A DNA stretch of 64,000 nt from assembly GCA_949289295.1 (NCBI GenBank), contig CASENM010000051.1, positions 1-64,000 of the forward strand. The letters are read 5' to 3'. Positions 1-8,862 of this stretch are shown here, piece by piece (position 1 is the first letter of the stretch; each line of letters starts with the position of its first letter). A program made the position numbers and the translations under genes. Source of the stretch: an uncultured Bacteroides sp. (GTDB lineage Bacteria > Bacteroidota > Bacteroidia > Bacteroidales > Bacteroidaceae). The notes under the pieces were generated by a model, which did not search any database, was not told the DNA's origin, and saw only the letters and a program-made list of their open reading frames with translations.

Positions 1-302
1 ACGGCATTTTTCACAAGTTTTTGTACCGCACATTTTGATATTCAAGAAATTACACTTACTTTTACTTTCCAAAATGGAGGTACAAGCCGAGAATGGTGCT
101 AAAAATCACTAACTTACACATTCTCAGATACTTGCCAACCTGCTGGTTGTACCTTTTAGAGCGCTATACTATTGATAATCAACGATGTACACATATTGCA
201 TAGACAAGCGCCACCAACACAATGCTTGCTCCCGGACCAATGGCGCAGGCTATGCCAAACAGAGTGATGAACAGGCACCCGGCATCTTCCACAAGAACTG
301 AA
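1..302. other. Intergenic / window edge, nothing recognised
   Basis: This stretch holds no open frame that looks coding on either strand. It is more AT-rich than the gene that follows. A minus-strand Met near position 33 could begin a gene running off the left edge, but only about ten codons are visible, too few to judge. Confidence 0.4.
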
Positions 303-1205
303 TTAGGATGTACGTTTTGCCAGCCAACTCAAAGAATCCTCCCCAATCACTATGTCGAGCTTGCCGTTATCTTTCATCCACGAAAGGTAGGAACGTATGG
401 TGGAACCTACAAGCACGTATTGCTCGGCGGTCATGGTCAGACGGTAGGCACGGAAGACGGCTTGGATAATGCTTTCTGTGGTCTGCGGCGTGGCGCAGAT
501 TTCCTCGACAACATGAGCTATCTCATGCACTTTGGCACGGTTGAGGGCGGCAAGCGGTTTGATGTCAGTCGTGACATCGGCGTGCGAGGGCACAAAGACA
601 GCCGCGTTGATGGTTTCTATACTGTCGAGCGTAGCAAGATATCGGGCTACGTCGTAGATGAAGGTCACGCCATATTTTTCCAGTACCGACGGACTGCTGA
701 CACAATCTGCAAGAAAGACCGTGTTGTCGGGAGTGCGGACTCCGACCATATCGAAAAAGTGGCCGGACAAGGGAATAAGCTCCAGTTCTGACGGGAAGTC
801 GGGCGACGAGCAGTCAGTGACCTCGCTCTCTTTCGCCAGGAGGAACTTGCTCCTCAGCTCCTTGAACGGGTAGCCACCATATAGGAACGAGGGTTCAAGG
901 ATTGGATACCGGGTAAAAGCCCCTTCAATGCCGCCCGCGAATATCGAACAACCGGTCTGTTTCTGGATATACTGGTTTCCGCCGATATGGTCGGCATTGC
1001 TATGAGTGTTGATGATACCTTTGATACGCCAGCCGTTTTGTCCGGCAATCTTCAATATCTTCTTCGCGGCTTCCTTGTCGTTTCCGCTGTCGATGAGATA
1101 GATTTCGTTTTCCGATTGCCGGTATATGCCGATCTTCGCGGGGCTGTTTATGTAGTAGCTCTGCCGGCCTACTTGTTTTAGTTCGTACATAAGGATTTTT
1201 TTCAT
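303..1205 (-). CDS. MBL-fold metallo-hydrolase
   Basis: A 300-residue protein of the metallo-beta-lactamase fold. The metal-binding motif is THSNADHIGG at about residues 67-76 (an HxHxDH variant in which the second His is Asn), followed by PLSGHFFDMVGV near 145-156, an FLADCV segment near 164 (metal-bridging Asp) and VPSHAD near 205. The C-terminal ~90 residues are helical and may be a winged-helix-like cap; this is inference. It stands alone: the upstream neighbour ends 250 bases away. Met1 is followed by an alternative Met6; both give the same domain. Substrate cannot be told. The Asn replacing the second His of HxHxDH is unusual and may alter metal occupancy. No signal peptide, so probably cytoplasmic. 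Confidence 0.8.
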   Translation of the reverse strand: MKKILMYELKQVGRQSYYINSPAKIGIYRQSENEIYLIDSGNDKEAAKKILKIAGQNGWRIKGIINTHSNADHIGGNQYIQKQTGCSIFAGGIEGAFTRYPILEPSFLYGGYPFKELRSKFLLAKESEVTDCSSPDFPSELELIPLSGHFFDMVGVRTPDNTVFLADCVSSPSVLEKYGVTFIYDVARYLATLDSIETINAAVFVPSHADVTTDIKPLAALNRAKVHEIAHVVEEICATPQTTESIIQAVFRAYRLTMTAEQYVLVGSTIRSYLSWMKDNGKLDIVIGEDSLSWLAKRTS

Positions 1206-1383
1206 TTATTTGCCGTTGATTGCGAAGATAGGGAAAATCAGGGAACAGAACAAATATTATTCCTCTATTCCCTTGCATGAATCGTTCATGGGAGAAACCA
1301 TTTCTTTCAAGATGTATTGACATGAAAGTCCGATTCAAGGGACAACATTGGAATATGAACACCGGACAGAACCACAAAAAAAC

Positions 1384-1445
1384 AAAACGCCGAAGCGTTT
1401 TGACCAAAACGTCCCGACGCTTTACCTGAAACGCTTCGGCGTTTT
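1384..1445. repeat. TTCG-loop hairpin array, copy 1
   Basis: Three short hairpins in tandem: AAAACGC-CGAA-GCGTTTT at 1384-1401, a degenerate AAACGT-CCCG-ACGCTT unit at about 1406-1424, and AAACGC-TTCG-GCGTTT at 1429-1444. The first and third are also reverse complements of each other. The array lies just past the stop of the minus-strand gene at 1456, and on that strand it ends in a T-rich run, so it probably terminates that transcript. Copies recur at 18105, 34615 and 52907. Confidence 0.8.
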
Positions 1446-1455
1446 GACGCCTCTG

Positions 1456-2622
1456 TCAGTCGCCACGGTAATAATACAGCAGGGCATGACGCGCGATGAA
1501 ATCGGCGTTCTCCGCCACAAGCTCCCGGTTGTCCGTTCCCGGAATCCGTGCGTCGGGCAGATACCCGTTGCGTATGCAGTAAGCCAGCAGGTCGGGCGGA
1601 CAAAGAGTCTCCTCCGTCAGCAGACGGAAAGCACCGTGTTCCGCCTCTTCCTTATGATAGAGCGGATTCTCCGGGTCGGCAATGCATCCGCACACGTCTT
1701 TTGCCAGCAGGATGCCTTTCTCCGGATCGGCCATCAGCACGAAGTTGCGGGCCGACTTCATCTGCGGCAAGGTATGGTCGTCATCGTCGGGCCATCCCAG
1801 CACACCGGTCAGGAATCCGCGCAACCGGTCGTAACCGTCGAGATACACGACACGCTTCCCTCCCGTCCCTTCGGTAAAGAGCCGGTACATCTCCGCATTC
1901 TTCTCCCTCACCTCCCCGGGCAACTCGGGAGCCTGCCAGTAAAGGCCGTCCACTTGCTTCCATGGCGTATCTCCCCCACCTGTCAGCAAATCCATCCACT
2001 CATGCAGGAAAAGGGCCAGCGGACCGACCGGAACGGTCATGAGGTCGGAGCGGGTGATGTCTGCCGCATACATCCGCACGGAAGGTTCCGTGAGATATGT
2101 CTCCTCGAAAAGCCACTCCAGTTTGATTTCCGCCTCATCGGGACCGGAAAATCCGGAGAAATAATCTTCCAGCACGGGGTTCTCAGGAGCTTCCTCATAC
2201 GCCTCGTCCAATATCCGGAAGAACCTCCCGGCATGTGCCTTCACCTCGTCAGACAACGGGTCGAGATAAAGGCCGCGCTTCACCGCCTTCTGGCAGGTGT
2301 TCCAGATGATGAACTGCAGGTCCTCCACATTCACAAAGCCCGGCTCGTAATCGCCGCCCGGCTTATAAAAAGGCAGCGGCCTGCCGTACAGGCGCCGGTG
2401 CCCCTCGACAAAGGCGTTCCACAGTCCGAGCCCGGATATGATGTCCTCCAGATAGGCGGCGGCATAAAGGCTCAGGTCCATACGGACCTCATAAGGTATA
2501 CTGGCGGCTGTCTCGTCGTACAGACGGTTGGCCAGCTTCACGAAATAAGTGTCCGACTGCTGCACCGCCGTATAGGGGTGGATTGCCAGCCAGTCGTTCA
2601 GATAGATGTTCTGTTTTCCCAT
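1456..2622 (-). CDS. DUF3843-like hypothetical protein
   Basis: A 388-residue soluble protein that I think belongs to DUF3843, a family of unknown function seen mostly in Bacteroidales; the assignment rests on the start MGKQNIYLNDWLAIHPY and overall length. The protein is acidic and rich in Trp and Tyr, with no signal peptide or membrane segment. The start was placed at the Met at 2622 rather than at an upstream Met eight codons earlier, because this leaves a 10-base gap after the upstream MFS gene, with which it is probably cotranscribed. The hairpin array at 1384-1445 follows its stop. No function can be given. Confidence 0.7.
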   Translation of the reverse strand: MGKQNIYLNDWLAIHPYTAVQQSDTYFVKLANRLYDETAASIPYEVRMDLSLYAAAYLEDIISGLGLWNAFVEGHRRLYGRPLPFYKPGGDYEPGFVNVEDLQFIIWNTCQKAVKRGLYLDPLSDEVKAHAGRFFRILDEAYEEAPENPVLEDYFSGFSGPDEAEIKLEWLFEETYLTEPSVRMYAADITRSDLMTVPVGPLALFLHEWMDLLTGGGDTPWKQVDGLYWQAPELPGEVREKNAEMYRLFTEGTGGKRVVYLDGYDRLRGFLTGVLGWPDDDDHTLPQMKSARNFVLMADPEKGILLAKDVCGCIADPENPLYHKEEAEHGAFRLLTEETLCPPDLLAYCIRNGYLPDARIPGTDNRELVAENADFIARHALLYYYRGD

Positions 2623-2632
2623 AACGCATGAT

Positions 2633-3808
2633 TTACTTTCTCGCAAAGATAGTGATTACAAGCGAGATTCCCGCCAGAAAAATGCCCGTAAAAACGACAC
2701 CCGCCCAACTGAAGGCATGCCAGAACGTGCCGGCCAGAAAGGTACCGGCCGCACCGCCCACGAAATAGGTGGTCATGAAAATGGTATTGATGCGGTTGGA
2801 GGCGTGCTGGTCGAGCGAGAGCGCGCAGGTCTGGTTGCTGATCTGCACACACTGCATGCCGATGTCCATCAGGATGATGCCCACAATGTAGCCGACGTAA
2901 CTGTCCTGAAGGAAATACATGAGGATCCATGCGGAAATCATCAAGGAAGCGCCCACGTAGTTGAAGAGGCGCACCCCGTAACGGCGCACGTAGCTCCCCA
3001 CCACCGAGGCGGTCAGGGCACCGGCTATGCCGCAAAGCCCGAGCATGCCGATGACATTGTTGCCCGCATGGAAAGGCTCGCCGCTCAACTTGAAGGCCAG
3101 ACACGCCCAAAGGGCGAGGAAACTGCCGAAACACAGTCCCGCACGCACGGACACCAGACGCAATGTGGCGTTTTTGAGGCAAAGCCGGACGAGCGACTTC
3201 ATCAGCCCTCCGTAACTCCCCCTGAAGTTGGACGGCATGTCGGGCAGCAGACGGAGCACCACGAAAATGCAAAGGAACATGATGACGGCCGCCACATAAT
3301 ACATGGTGCGCCAGCCGAAGTACTCGCCCACAACGCCGCTGACGACGCGCGATCCGAGAATGCCCGTAAGCAGTCCGCTCAGCATCAGTCCCACATTGCG
3401 CGCCTTGTTTTCCGGAAGGGAGAACTGGGAGACCAGAGGTATGAAGATCTGCGGAGTCACCGAGCAGACGCCTGTCACCAGCGAGGCGGCAAGCACATAG
3501 TGTAAGGTCGGCGAGAGGGCCATGCAGCAGGTGGCCACGGTGAGCAGCACGAAATTGGTGACGATGATGGTGCGCCGCTTGTAAAGGTCGCCCAGCGGAA
3601 TGATGAACAGCAGCCCGAGGGCATATCCTATCTGGGTGGTCATCGGAATGAGGTTGGCCGCGAACTCCGACACCTGCAGGTCGATGCAGATACGGTTCAG
3701 CAAAGGCTGGTTATAATAGAGGTTGGCCACCGAAAGGCCGGCAATGACGGCAAGCGTCCAAAGCAACGGGGCGGGCACTCCCCCGTTTTCCACCAGTGTC
3801 TGTCGCAT
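2633..3808 (-). CDS. MFS transporter
   Basis: A 391-residue major facilitator with about twelve hydrophobic segments. The loop between helices 2 and 3 reads GDLYKRRTIIV, the usual MFS G-D-x-x-x-R-R motif; other positions include GYALGLLFIIPLGD (helix 2) and GVVGEYFGWRTMYYV, typical of 12-TM drug:proton antiporter-like (DHA1) members. Substrate is not predictable. The downstream DUF3843-like gene begins 10 bases after the stop, so the two likely form an operon. A Bacteroides-type -7 box TAATTTTG (minus strand, 3839-3846) lies about 30 bases upstream of the start, but no matching TTTG at 19-21 bases was found. Confidence 0.85.
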   Translation of the reverse strand: MRQTLVENGGVPAPLLWTLAVIAGLSVANLYYNQPLLNRICIDLQVSEFAANLIPMTTQIGYALGLLFIIPLGDLYKRRTIIVTNFVLLTVATCCMALSPTLHYVLAASLVTGVCSVTPQIFIPLVSQFSLPENKARNVGLMLSGLLTGILGSRVVSGVVGEYFGWRTMYYVAAVIMFLCIFVVLRLLPDMPSNFRGSYGGLMKSLVRLCLKNATLRLVSVRAGLCFGSFLALWACLAFKLSGEPFHAGNNVIGMLGLCGIAGALTASVVGSYVRRYGVRLFNYVGASLMISAWILMYFLQDSYVGYIVGIILMDIGMQCVQISNQTCALSLDQHASNRINTIFMTTYFVGGAAGTFLAGTFWHAFSWAGVVFTGIFLAGISLVITIFARK

Positions 3809-3904
3809 GATACTTCTCGTTTATTTGTTTCCGGCCGCAAAATTACAAAAAAAGCGCATTCAACCGGATACAGAGGCGCAAAGAACCGGCCTGTTGTTCC
3901 GCCG

Positions 3905-3945
3905 CAGGTTGCCTTGAACCGCGGATTCACACGGATTATTTTTTT
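3905..3945. repeat. Fragment of CGCGGATT-type intergenic repeat
   Basis: The sequence around 3914-3943 reads CCGCGGATTCACACGGATTA, a shortened relative of the CGCGGATTCACGCAGATTTC repeat seen near 12890-12915 and 15083-15110. It lies in the gap between the MFS gene and the TonB receptor terminator. Confidence 0.5.
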
Positions 3946-3993
3946 GAAGATGTCACGCCCGATCCCGTCCCCTGACCATCAACTGCCGACCGA

Positions 3994-4031
3994 CAAAAAA
4001 GGCCGCCCCCGGAAAACGGGGAACGGCCTCA
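3994..4031 (-). terminator. Rho-independent terminator of TonB receptor gene
   Basis: On the minus strand the sequence forms GGCCGTTCCCCG-TTTT-CGGGGGCGGCC with one bulge, followed by TTTTTTG. It lies 30 bases past the receptor stop. Confidence 0.85.
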
Positions 4032-4060
4032 TCCTTTTCTCAGCAAACTTTGTACTATAA

Positions 4061-7000
4061 TCAATTGAAAATATATCTCACACCTACCTGGAAGCTCCAG
4101 CATTCACCGTAGTTGCGGTTCAGCGAGTAAGTCTCCGTAGGATACTCACCTGCCGAGTTCTTCCACATCGAGAAGGTCGGAGTGTTGTTCTGGTCAACAC
4201 CTTCGTATTTCAGGATACGTCCGCCGTTGGATACGGTGTTTGTCTTTGTCACACCCCAGGCGTGGTTCAGCATGTTGCCCACGTTCATGAAGTCCAGACT
4301 GAGCTGGAGCGTGTTGGTCGTATTTCCTGCCTTGATGGAGAAATCCTGCGCGATACGGAAGTCGAAACGGTGTACCCACGGAGCACGTCCGCCGTATGCC
4401 TCGGCATACTGTCCCTTGTGGCTGCTCAGATACTTGTCCTGTTCCACGAAGTTCCAGAAAGCGGCACGGTCAGCCTCGCTCACGAACTGGATCTCGCTGT
4501 CGTTTCTCGGGATGTACATCAGGTCGTTGGCACTGTTGTCGCCGTTCATGTCGTTGGTATAGGCGAACGAGGTGCTGTTGGGAGAATAACCCGTGTAGAA
4601 CAGGTTGAAGTGCAGGCCGTTGGTCACCTTGTTGTTGGTGAACGGAACATAGTAGGAAAGAGAGCCGATCACCTTGTCGGGCACGACATAACGGGAACGC
4701 TGCACGTCGGCGAAGTTCGGTCCGTTCACGGTCAGCAGGTTGGTCCATGCGGAAGTGGCGTTCGAGCCCGGCATACCGGACACCTCCTTCGACTCCGTGT
4801 GCGTATAGGCCAGCATCAGGTCCAGATTCTTGGCCGGAGTGGCCATCATCGTGATGTTGCCGGTCCATCCGTAACCCTTGTGGGTGTTGGTCAGCACGCA
4901 GGCATCGCTGATGTTGTCATAATATTCGTAACCTGACGACGGATAGATCAGACGGTTGTCGGCACCGTTGAAGCGCTGCCAGTTGGCGGCATCGGACGAC
5001 TTGATGTTCCAGTTTTCCAGCATCACGGCATTGATGTTCTTGGTATACATGAACTCACCCGTGATGGTGAAGGGGAACGACACAGGCAACTGGTAGTCCA
5101 CCGCGATGGAAGTCTTCCATACCTGCGGCATGCGGAAGTCGTGGTCGATGGCGGCAATGCTGCTCGGCACCACACCGTCGCCCGGCTGGGTAGGCAGGCC
5201 CAAAGTGGAGACCATCTGGTTGACATCGGTAATCATGCCGCCGGCCAGCTTGTCCAGACGCGGGTCACGGCTGGCCACCGTTCCGTCGTTGTTGTAAGTG
5301 GTAGTGATGGAAACCAGGTTCTGGATCATACCGGTGTTGGTCGGCATGTTGGTGAAGAACACCAGCGGCAGACGGCCCGCAAACAGACCCGTTCCTCCAC
5401 GCACTTTCAAGGTCTTGTCATTGAACACGTCCCACACGAAGCCTACACGCGGAGACACCTGCATCTTGGCTCCCGGCCATGAACCGGTGTCCACCGAACG
5501 GCCTCCGAAGTCGAGGGCGTTGATGGCCTTGTTCGCAATCAGGTCGTCATTGTTGAAGAAAAGTTCGTCCAGACGCAGACCATAGGTCAGCTTGAAGTTG
5601 TCACGGATGCTCCATTCGTCCTGCAGGTAGATGCCCAACTGGTTGAAGGCCACCTGCGCGTTCGGAGTCGGATTGCCTTCGTAACCGTAGGCCAGAGCGA
5701 ACGACTCGGGAGCGGCGCCGCTCAGGAACTCGTCCACGCTGCGGTAGCGGTAGTAACCCGTACCGTTACGCATGTAGGCGTTGTTGGCCATCTGATGCTC
5801 GTAACTGATACCGGCGGTCAGCTTGTGGTCGCCCAGATAATAGGTCATGTTGTCCGTCACGTTCCATACCTTGTTGTTCACCTGGTTGTTGTAGGTGAAC
5901 AGCTCATAACCGGCCGAGATGTAAGGCAACAGGATCTGGTTGCCGTCACCGTCAAGTCCCTGCATGATGTCGATGAACGGGAACACATCGGAATTCGTGT
6001 CACGGATGTCCTGGATCTTGGTGTAAGTGAACAGCAACTGGTTGGACATGCGGTCTGTGAAACGGCTGTTCAGATCGGCGGATACGGACATCACCTTGTT
6101 GTCCTGAGAATACAGGCTGTTGGAGAAAGCCATGGAGTACTGCGAGATACGGTTCTGGTTCAGACGGTAGCCGAAGTTACCGGACGAGCCGTTGGTCGGG
6201 TTCCATGCCTTGTTCTTCGTGTAGTTGTAGCGCACGGCCAGCTTGTGGCTGTCGTTGATGTTCCAGTCGATACGGCCCAACACCTTGAGGTTGGTCTCGT
6301 CGGCGGGGAAATTATCGTACGAGCCCGGATCATATCCGTAGTGGTTTCTCAGATGATCGGCTACCCGCTGCATGTCGGCCACACTGGCCTGAGAGATATA
6401 GTTGTCGGGATCGGCCACGCCGTCAGTACTCGGACGCCAGTCGACCACCTGCTGCGGCACTTTCTCGAACTCCACGTTGGCGAAGAAGAAGAGCTTGTTC
6501 TTCACAATCGGACCGCCCAGCGTGGCACCGTAGATGTGCTTGGCCTCTTCGGGGCGTGCGCCCAGATCCTCGCCGTCAATGTTGTTGCCGCGCATGTTCT
6601 GGTTGTAATGATACGTGTAGGCCGACCCCTTGAAGGTATTCGTACCCGACTTGGTGATGGCGTTGATGCCGCCGCCGATGAAGTTGGTCTGGCGCACGTC
6701 GAACGGAGCGACCACCACCTGCACCTCCTCGATGGCATCCATTGAAATCGGATTGCCGCCGCCGGGGAGGTCGGAACTCAGACCGAAGTTGTTGTTGAAG
6801 TTCGCACCGTCCACCGAGAAGTTCGTGGAGCGTCCGTCACCTCCGGCAAAGCTCATGCCCGAAGCGTAAGGCGACAGGCGGGCAATGTCCGAGATGCTGC
6901 GGTTGATGGTAGGAAGATTCTGGATCTGGCTGTTGGAGATGTTCATGGAAGCCCCCGTTCTCTCAGTCACGAACTTGGTGCGGGCGGCCGTCACCACCAC

Positions 7001-7357
7001 CTCATCCAGCAGTTCCGACGATTCCTTCATATCTACGTTCAGATTGTAAGTCTCACCCAGCTGAAGTGTGACATCCTTATATACAGATGTCTGATAACCG
7101 ATGTACGACACCGTTATCTCATAAGGGCCACCGGTACGCATACCCTGGAGGTCGAAACGTCCGTCCATGTTGGTAATGGTCCCGTAATTTGTTCCTGAAG
7201 GCTTGTGTACAGCCATCACAGTAGCGCCGATGACAGGCTCTCCTGCCGCGGACACTTCACCACTCATACTCGCTGTAGTCACCTGCGCCCACGTGGCAAG
7301 CGTGCACAAGAAACTCAGCAACGTACAGATAACCAAACTTTTTACTTGTTTTTGCAT
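4061..7357 (-). CDS. TonB-dependent receptor, Oar-like, with carboxypeptidase-like domain
   Basis: A 1098-residue outer-membrane transporter. A signal peptide ends near WAQ at residues 23-25. A carboxypeptidase-regulatory-like Ig domain follows (about 30-112: GEPVIGATVMAV ... NMDGRFDLQG ... VSYIGYQT). Then comes a TonB-box-like DEVVVTA (about 118-124) and the plug (about 130-250, with SISDIARLSPYASG and GGGINAITKSGTNTFKGSAY). The rest is a long 22-strand barrel ending in a Phe/Asn C terminus. No SusD partner follows, so this is not a standard Sus-type glycan pair; it looks more like the Oar/TonB carboxypeptidase-domain receptors. The substrate is unknown. It is monocistronic between the terminator at 3994-4031 and a promoter at about 7391, and divergent from the phosphodiesterase gene. 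Confidence 0.9.
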   Translation of the reverse strand: MQKQVKSLVICTLLSFLCTLATWAQVTTASMSGEVSAAGEPVIGATVMAVHKPSGTNYGTITNMDGRFDLQGMRTGGPYEITVSYIGYQTSVYKDVTLQLGETYNLNVDMKESSELLDEVVVTAARTKFVTERTGASMNISNSQIQNLPTINRSISDIARLSPYASGMSFAGGDGRSTNFSVDGANFNNNFGLSSDLPGGGNPISMDAIEEVQVVVAPFDVRQTNFIGGGINAITKSGTNTFKGSAYTYHYNQNMRGNNIDGEDLGARPEEAKHIYGATLGGPIVKNKLFFFANVEFEKVPQQVVDWRPSTDGVADPDNYISQASVADMQRVADHLRNHYGYDPGSYDNFPADETNLKVLGRIDWNINDSHKLAVRYNYTKNKAWNPTNGSSGNFGYRLNQNRISQYSMAFSNSLYSQDNKVMSVSADLNSRFTDRMSNQLLFTYTKIQDIRDTNSDVFPFIDIMQGLDGDGNQILLPYISAGYELFTYNNQVNNKVWNVTDNMTYYLGDHKLTAGISYEHQMANNAYMRNGTGYYRYRSVDEFLSGAAPESFALAYGYEGNPTPNAQVAFNQLGIYLQDEWSIRDNFKLTYGLRLDELFFNNDDLIANKAINALDFGGRSVDTGSWPGAKMQVSPRVGFVWDVFNDKTLKVRGGTGLFAGRLPLVFFTNMPTNTGMIQNLVSITTTYNNDGTVASRDPRLDKLAGGMITDVNQMVSTLGLPTQPGDGVVPSSIAAIDHDFRMPQVWKTSIAVDYQLPVSFPFTITGEFMYTKNINAVMLENWNIKSSDAANWQRFNGADNRLIYPSSGYEYYDNISDACVLTNTHKGYGWTGNITMMATPAKNLDLMLAYTHTESKEVSGMPGSNATSAWTNLLTVNGPNFADVQRSRYVVPDKVIGSLSYYVPFTNNKVTNGLHFNLFYTGYSPNSTSFAYTNDMNGDNSANDLMYIPRNDSEIQFVSEADRAAFWNFVEQDKYLSSHKGQYAEAYGGRAPWVHRFDFRIAQDFSIKAGNTTNTLQLSLDFMNVGNMLNHAWGVTKTNTVSNGGRILKYEGVDQNNTPTFSMWKNSAGEYPTETYSLNRNYGECWSFQVGVRYIFN

Positions 7358-7390
7358 AAAAATAAGTGTTTAAAGAATTAAAATTCTGTG

Positions 7391-7398
7391 CAAAAGTA
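7391..7398 (-). promoter_or_regulatory. -7 box for TonB receptor gene
   Basis: On the minus strand TACTTTTG matches the Bacteroides TAnnTTTG consensus. A TTGG lies 16 bases upstream, slightly closer than the preferred 19-21. The start codon is 34 bases downstream. Confidence 0.6.
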
Positions 7399-7524
7399 TT
7401 GATTTTTTAGATACCAAGCATTACACAGGCCCTATAAAGAAGTTACATTTTCGTTACAGCCGGGAAAAAAGGATTGTAATACAGTTTTAATCCGCATTTC
7501 ACGGGGAATATGCTTTTTTGTCCC

Positions 7525-7532
7525 TACTTTTG
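7525..7532 (+). promoter_or_regulatory. -7 box for phosphodiesterase-like gene
   Basis: TACTTTTG on the plus strand, 33 bases before the start at 7565. The same octamer serves the divergent TonB receptor gene. No clear -33 TTTG was seen. Confidence 0.6.
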
Positions 7533-7564
7533 CACACAAAACGAAAAAAAAAGACTTTACCGAT

Positions 7565-8770
7565 ATGCAAAAGACAAAGAAGATGATACAGGCCGCATGG
7601 ATTCTCTGCTGCCTGCTGATGGCCGGATGCCGCCCTTCGGCTCCGGCTACCGACCGCTATGTAGTAGTACTCTCCATGGACGGATTCCGCTCCGACTACC
7701 CCGGACGGGCTCATACCCCGGTACTGGACTCGCTGGGAAAGGCCGGAGTGAAAGCCGCGTTCCGTCCCTGCTACCCGAGCGTCACCTTCCCCAACCACTA
7801 CAGCATGGCCACGGGACTCCATCCCGACCACCACGGACTTGTACACAACTCATTCTATGACCCGGCGCTCGACAGCGTCTACACCAGGCGCAACACCGAC
7901 CCCCGCTTCTTCGGAGGCGAGCCGATATGGAACACCGCCGAACGGCAGGGCGTACGCACGGCCACCTATTATTGGGTAGGCAGCGAGATCGCCGTAAACG
8001 GACGCCAGCCTTCCACCTGGAAGAAATTCGACTCGTCGGTACCGTTCAAGAACCGTGCGGATTCGGTCATCGCCTGGCTGCGTCGCCCTGCGGAAACACG
8101 CCCGCACCTGGTGATGTGGTATCTGGAAGAACCGGACTACAGCGGACATGTCTGCACACCGGACTCGGCGGCCACTACGCGGGCCATAGAAAGAGTGGAC
8201 AGCGTACTGGGATATTTCTTCGCCCAGGCCCGCAAGCTGGACATTTTCGACAAGACAGACTTTCTCGTGGTATCCGACCACGGCATGGCCACCTACACGC
8301 CGGAAAAGTCGGTCGACCTGTGCGACTATCTTCCGCGCGACAGCTTCGACCATGTGTTCGACGGCGTACCGACCCTGCTCTATCCGAAAAAAGACTATGC
8401 GGACAAGGCATACGAGATTCTGAAGAAAGTTCCAAACGTTACGGTATGGAGAAAGGGAGAAGTGCCGGAAAGATTCGTCTACGGCAACAATCCCCGTGTG
8501 TCTGAACTGATTGTGGCCCCGCACATCGGCACATACGTCGTATTCGGCAACAGGCCCAAGGCGAAAGCCGGAGGAGCGCACGGCTATGACAATTTCACTC
8601 CTGAAATGGAGGGCATCTTCTATGCGGCCGGCCCCTCGTTCAAAGGACACAAGGAGCTGCCTGCCATGCCCAATGTAAACCTCTATCTGATCATCGCCCG
8701 GCTGCTGGGCATCCAGCCCGCCCCCAACGATGGAGACAGCACACTTGTGGAGAAAATCTTCGGGAATTAA
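7565..8770 (+). CDS. Nucleotide pyrophosphatase/phosphodiesterase-like lipoprotein
   Basis: A 401-residue alkaline-phosphatase-superfamily enzyme of the ENPP type. The lipoprotein signal ends LLMAGC at about residue 22. Metal and nucleophile motifs are in order: SMDGFRSDY (first Asp, ~38), PSVTFPNHYSMATGLHP with the nucleophilic Thr (~79), EEPDYSGH (~186), SDHGMA (~238) and GGAHGYDN (~339). These are the two-zinc ligands and nucleophile of the family, which hydrolyses phosphodiester or pyrophosphate bonds in nucleotides or related compounds. Probably tethered to the periplasmic or outer face. Divergent from the TonB receptor with a 207-base shared promoter region. The stop codon lies inside a perfect 35-bp inverted repeat arm. 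Confidence 0.88.
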   Translation: MQKTKKMIQAAWILCCLLMAGCRPSAPATDRYVVVLSMDGFRSDYPGRAHTPVLDSLGKAGVKAAFRPCYPSVTFPNHYSMATGLHPDHHGLVHNSFYDPALDSVYTRRNTDPRFFGGEPIWNTAERQGVRTATYYWVGSEIAVNGRQPSTWKKFDSSVPFKNRADSVIAWLRRPAETRPHLVMWYLEEPDYSGHVCTPDSAATTRAIERVDSVLGYFFAQARKLDIFDKTDFLVVSDHGMATYTPEKSVDLCDYLPRDSFDHVFDGVPTLLYPKKDYADKAYEILKKVPNVTVWRKGEVPERFVYGNNPRVSELIVAPHIGTYVVFGNRPKAKAGGAHGYDNFTPEMEGIFYAAGPSFKGHKELPAMPNVNLYLIIARLLGIQPAPNDGDSTLVEKIFGN

Positions 8771-8862
8771 GAATGAAGAATGAAGAGTGAAGAATTTTTC
8801 AGCAGGAGCGGAATCCGCAAAAAAATGATTCTTCACTCTTCATTCTTCATTCTTAATTCCCG
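8761..8862. repeat. Perfect 35-bp inverted repeat between convergent genes
   Basis: The arm at 8761-8795 (starting CGGGAATTAAGAATGAAG) is exactly reverse-complementary to 8828-8862, with a 32-base spacer. The left arm includes the last two codons and stop of the phosphodiesterase gene; the right arm ends at the ettA stop at 8863. It could act as a bidirectional terminator. The GAATGAAGA-type units inside each arm resemble those around 11740-11835. Confidence 0.9.

Noticed and set aside
1..302. Integrase or att site at the left edge
   Set aside because: Some short repeats of TGTAC were seen, but no recombinase motif or paired att sequence.
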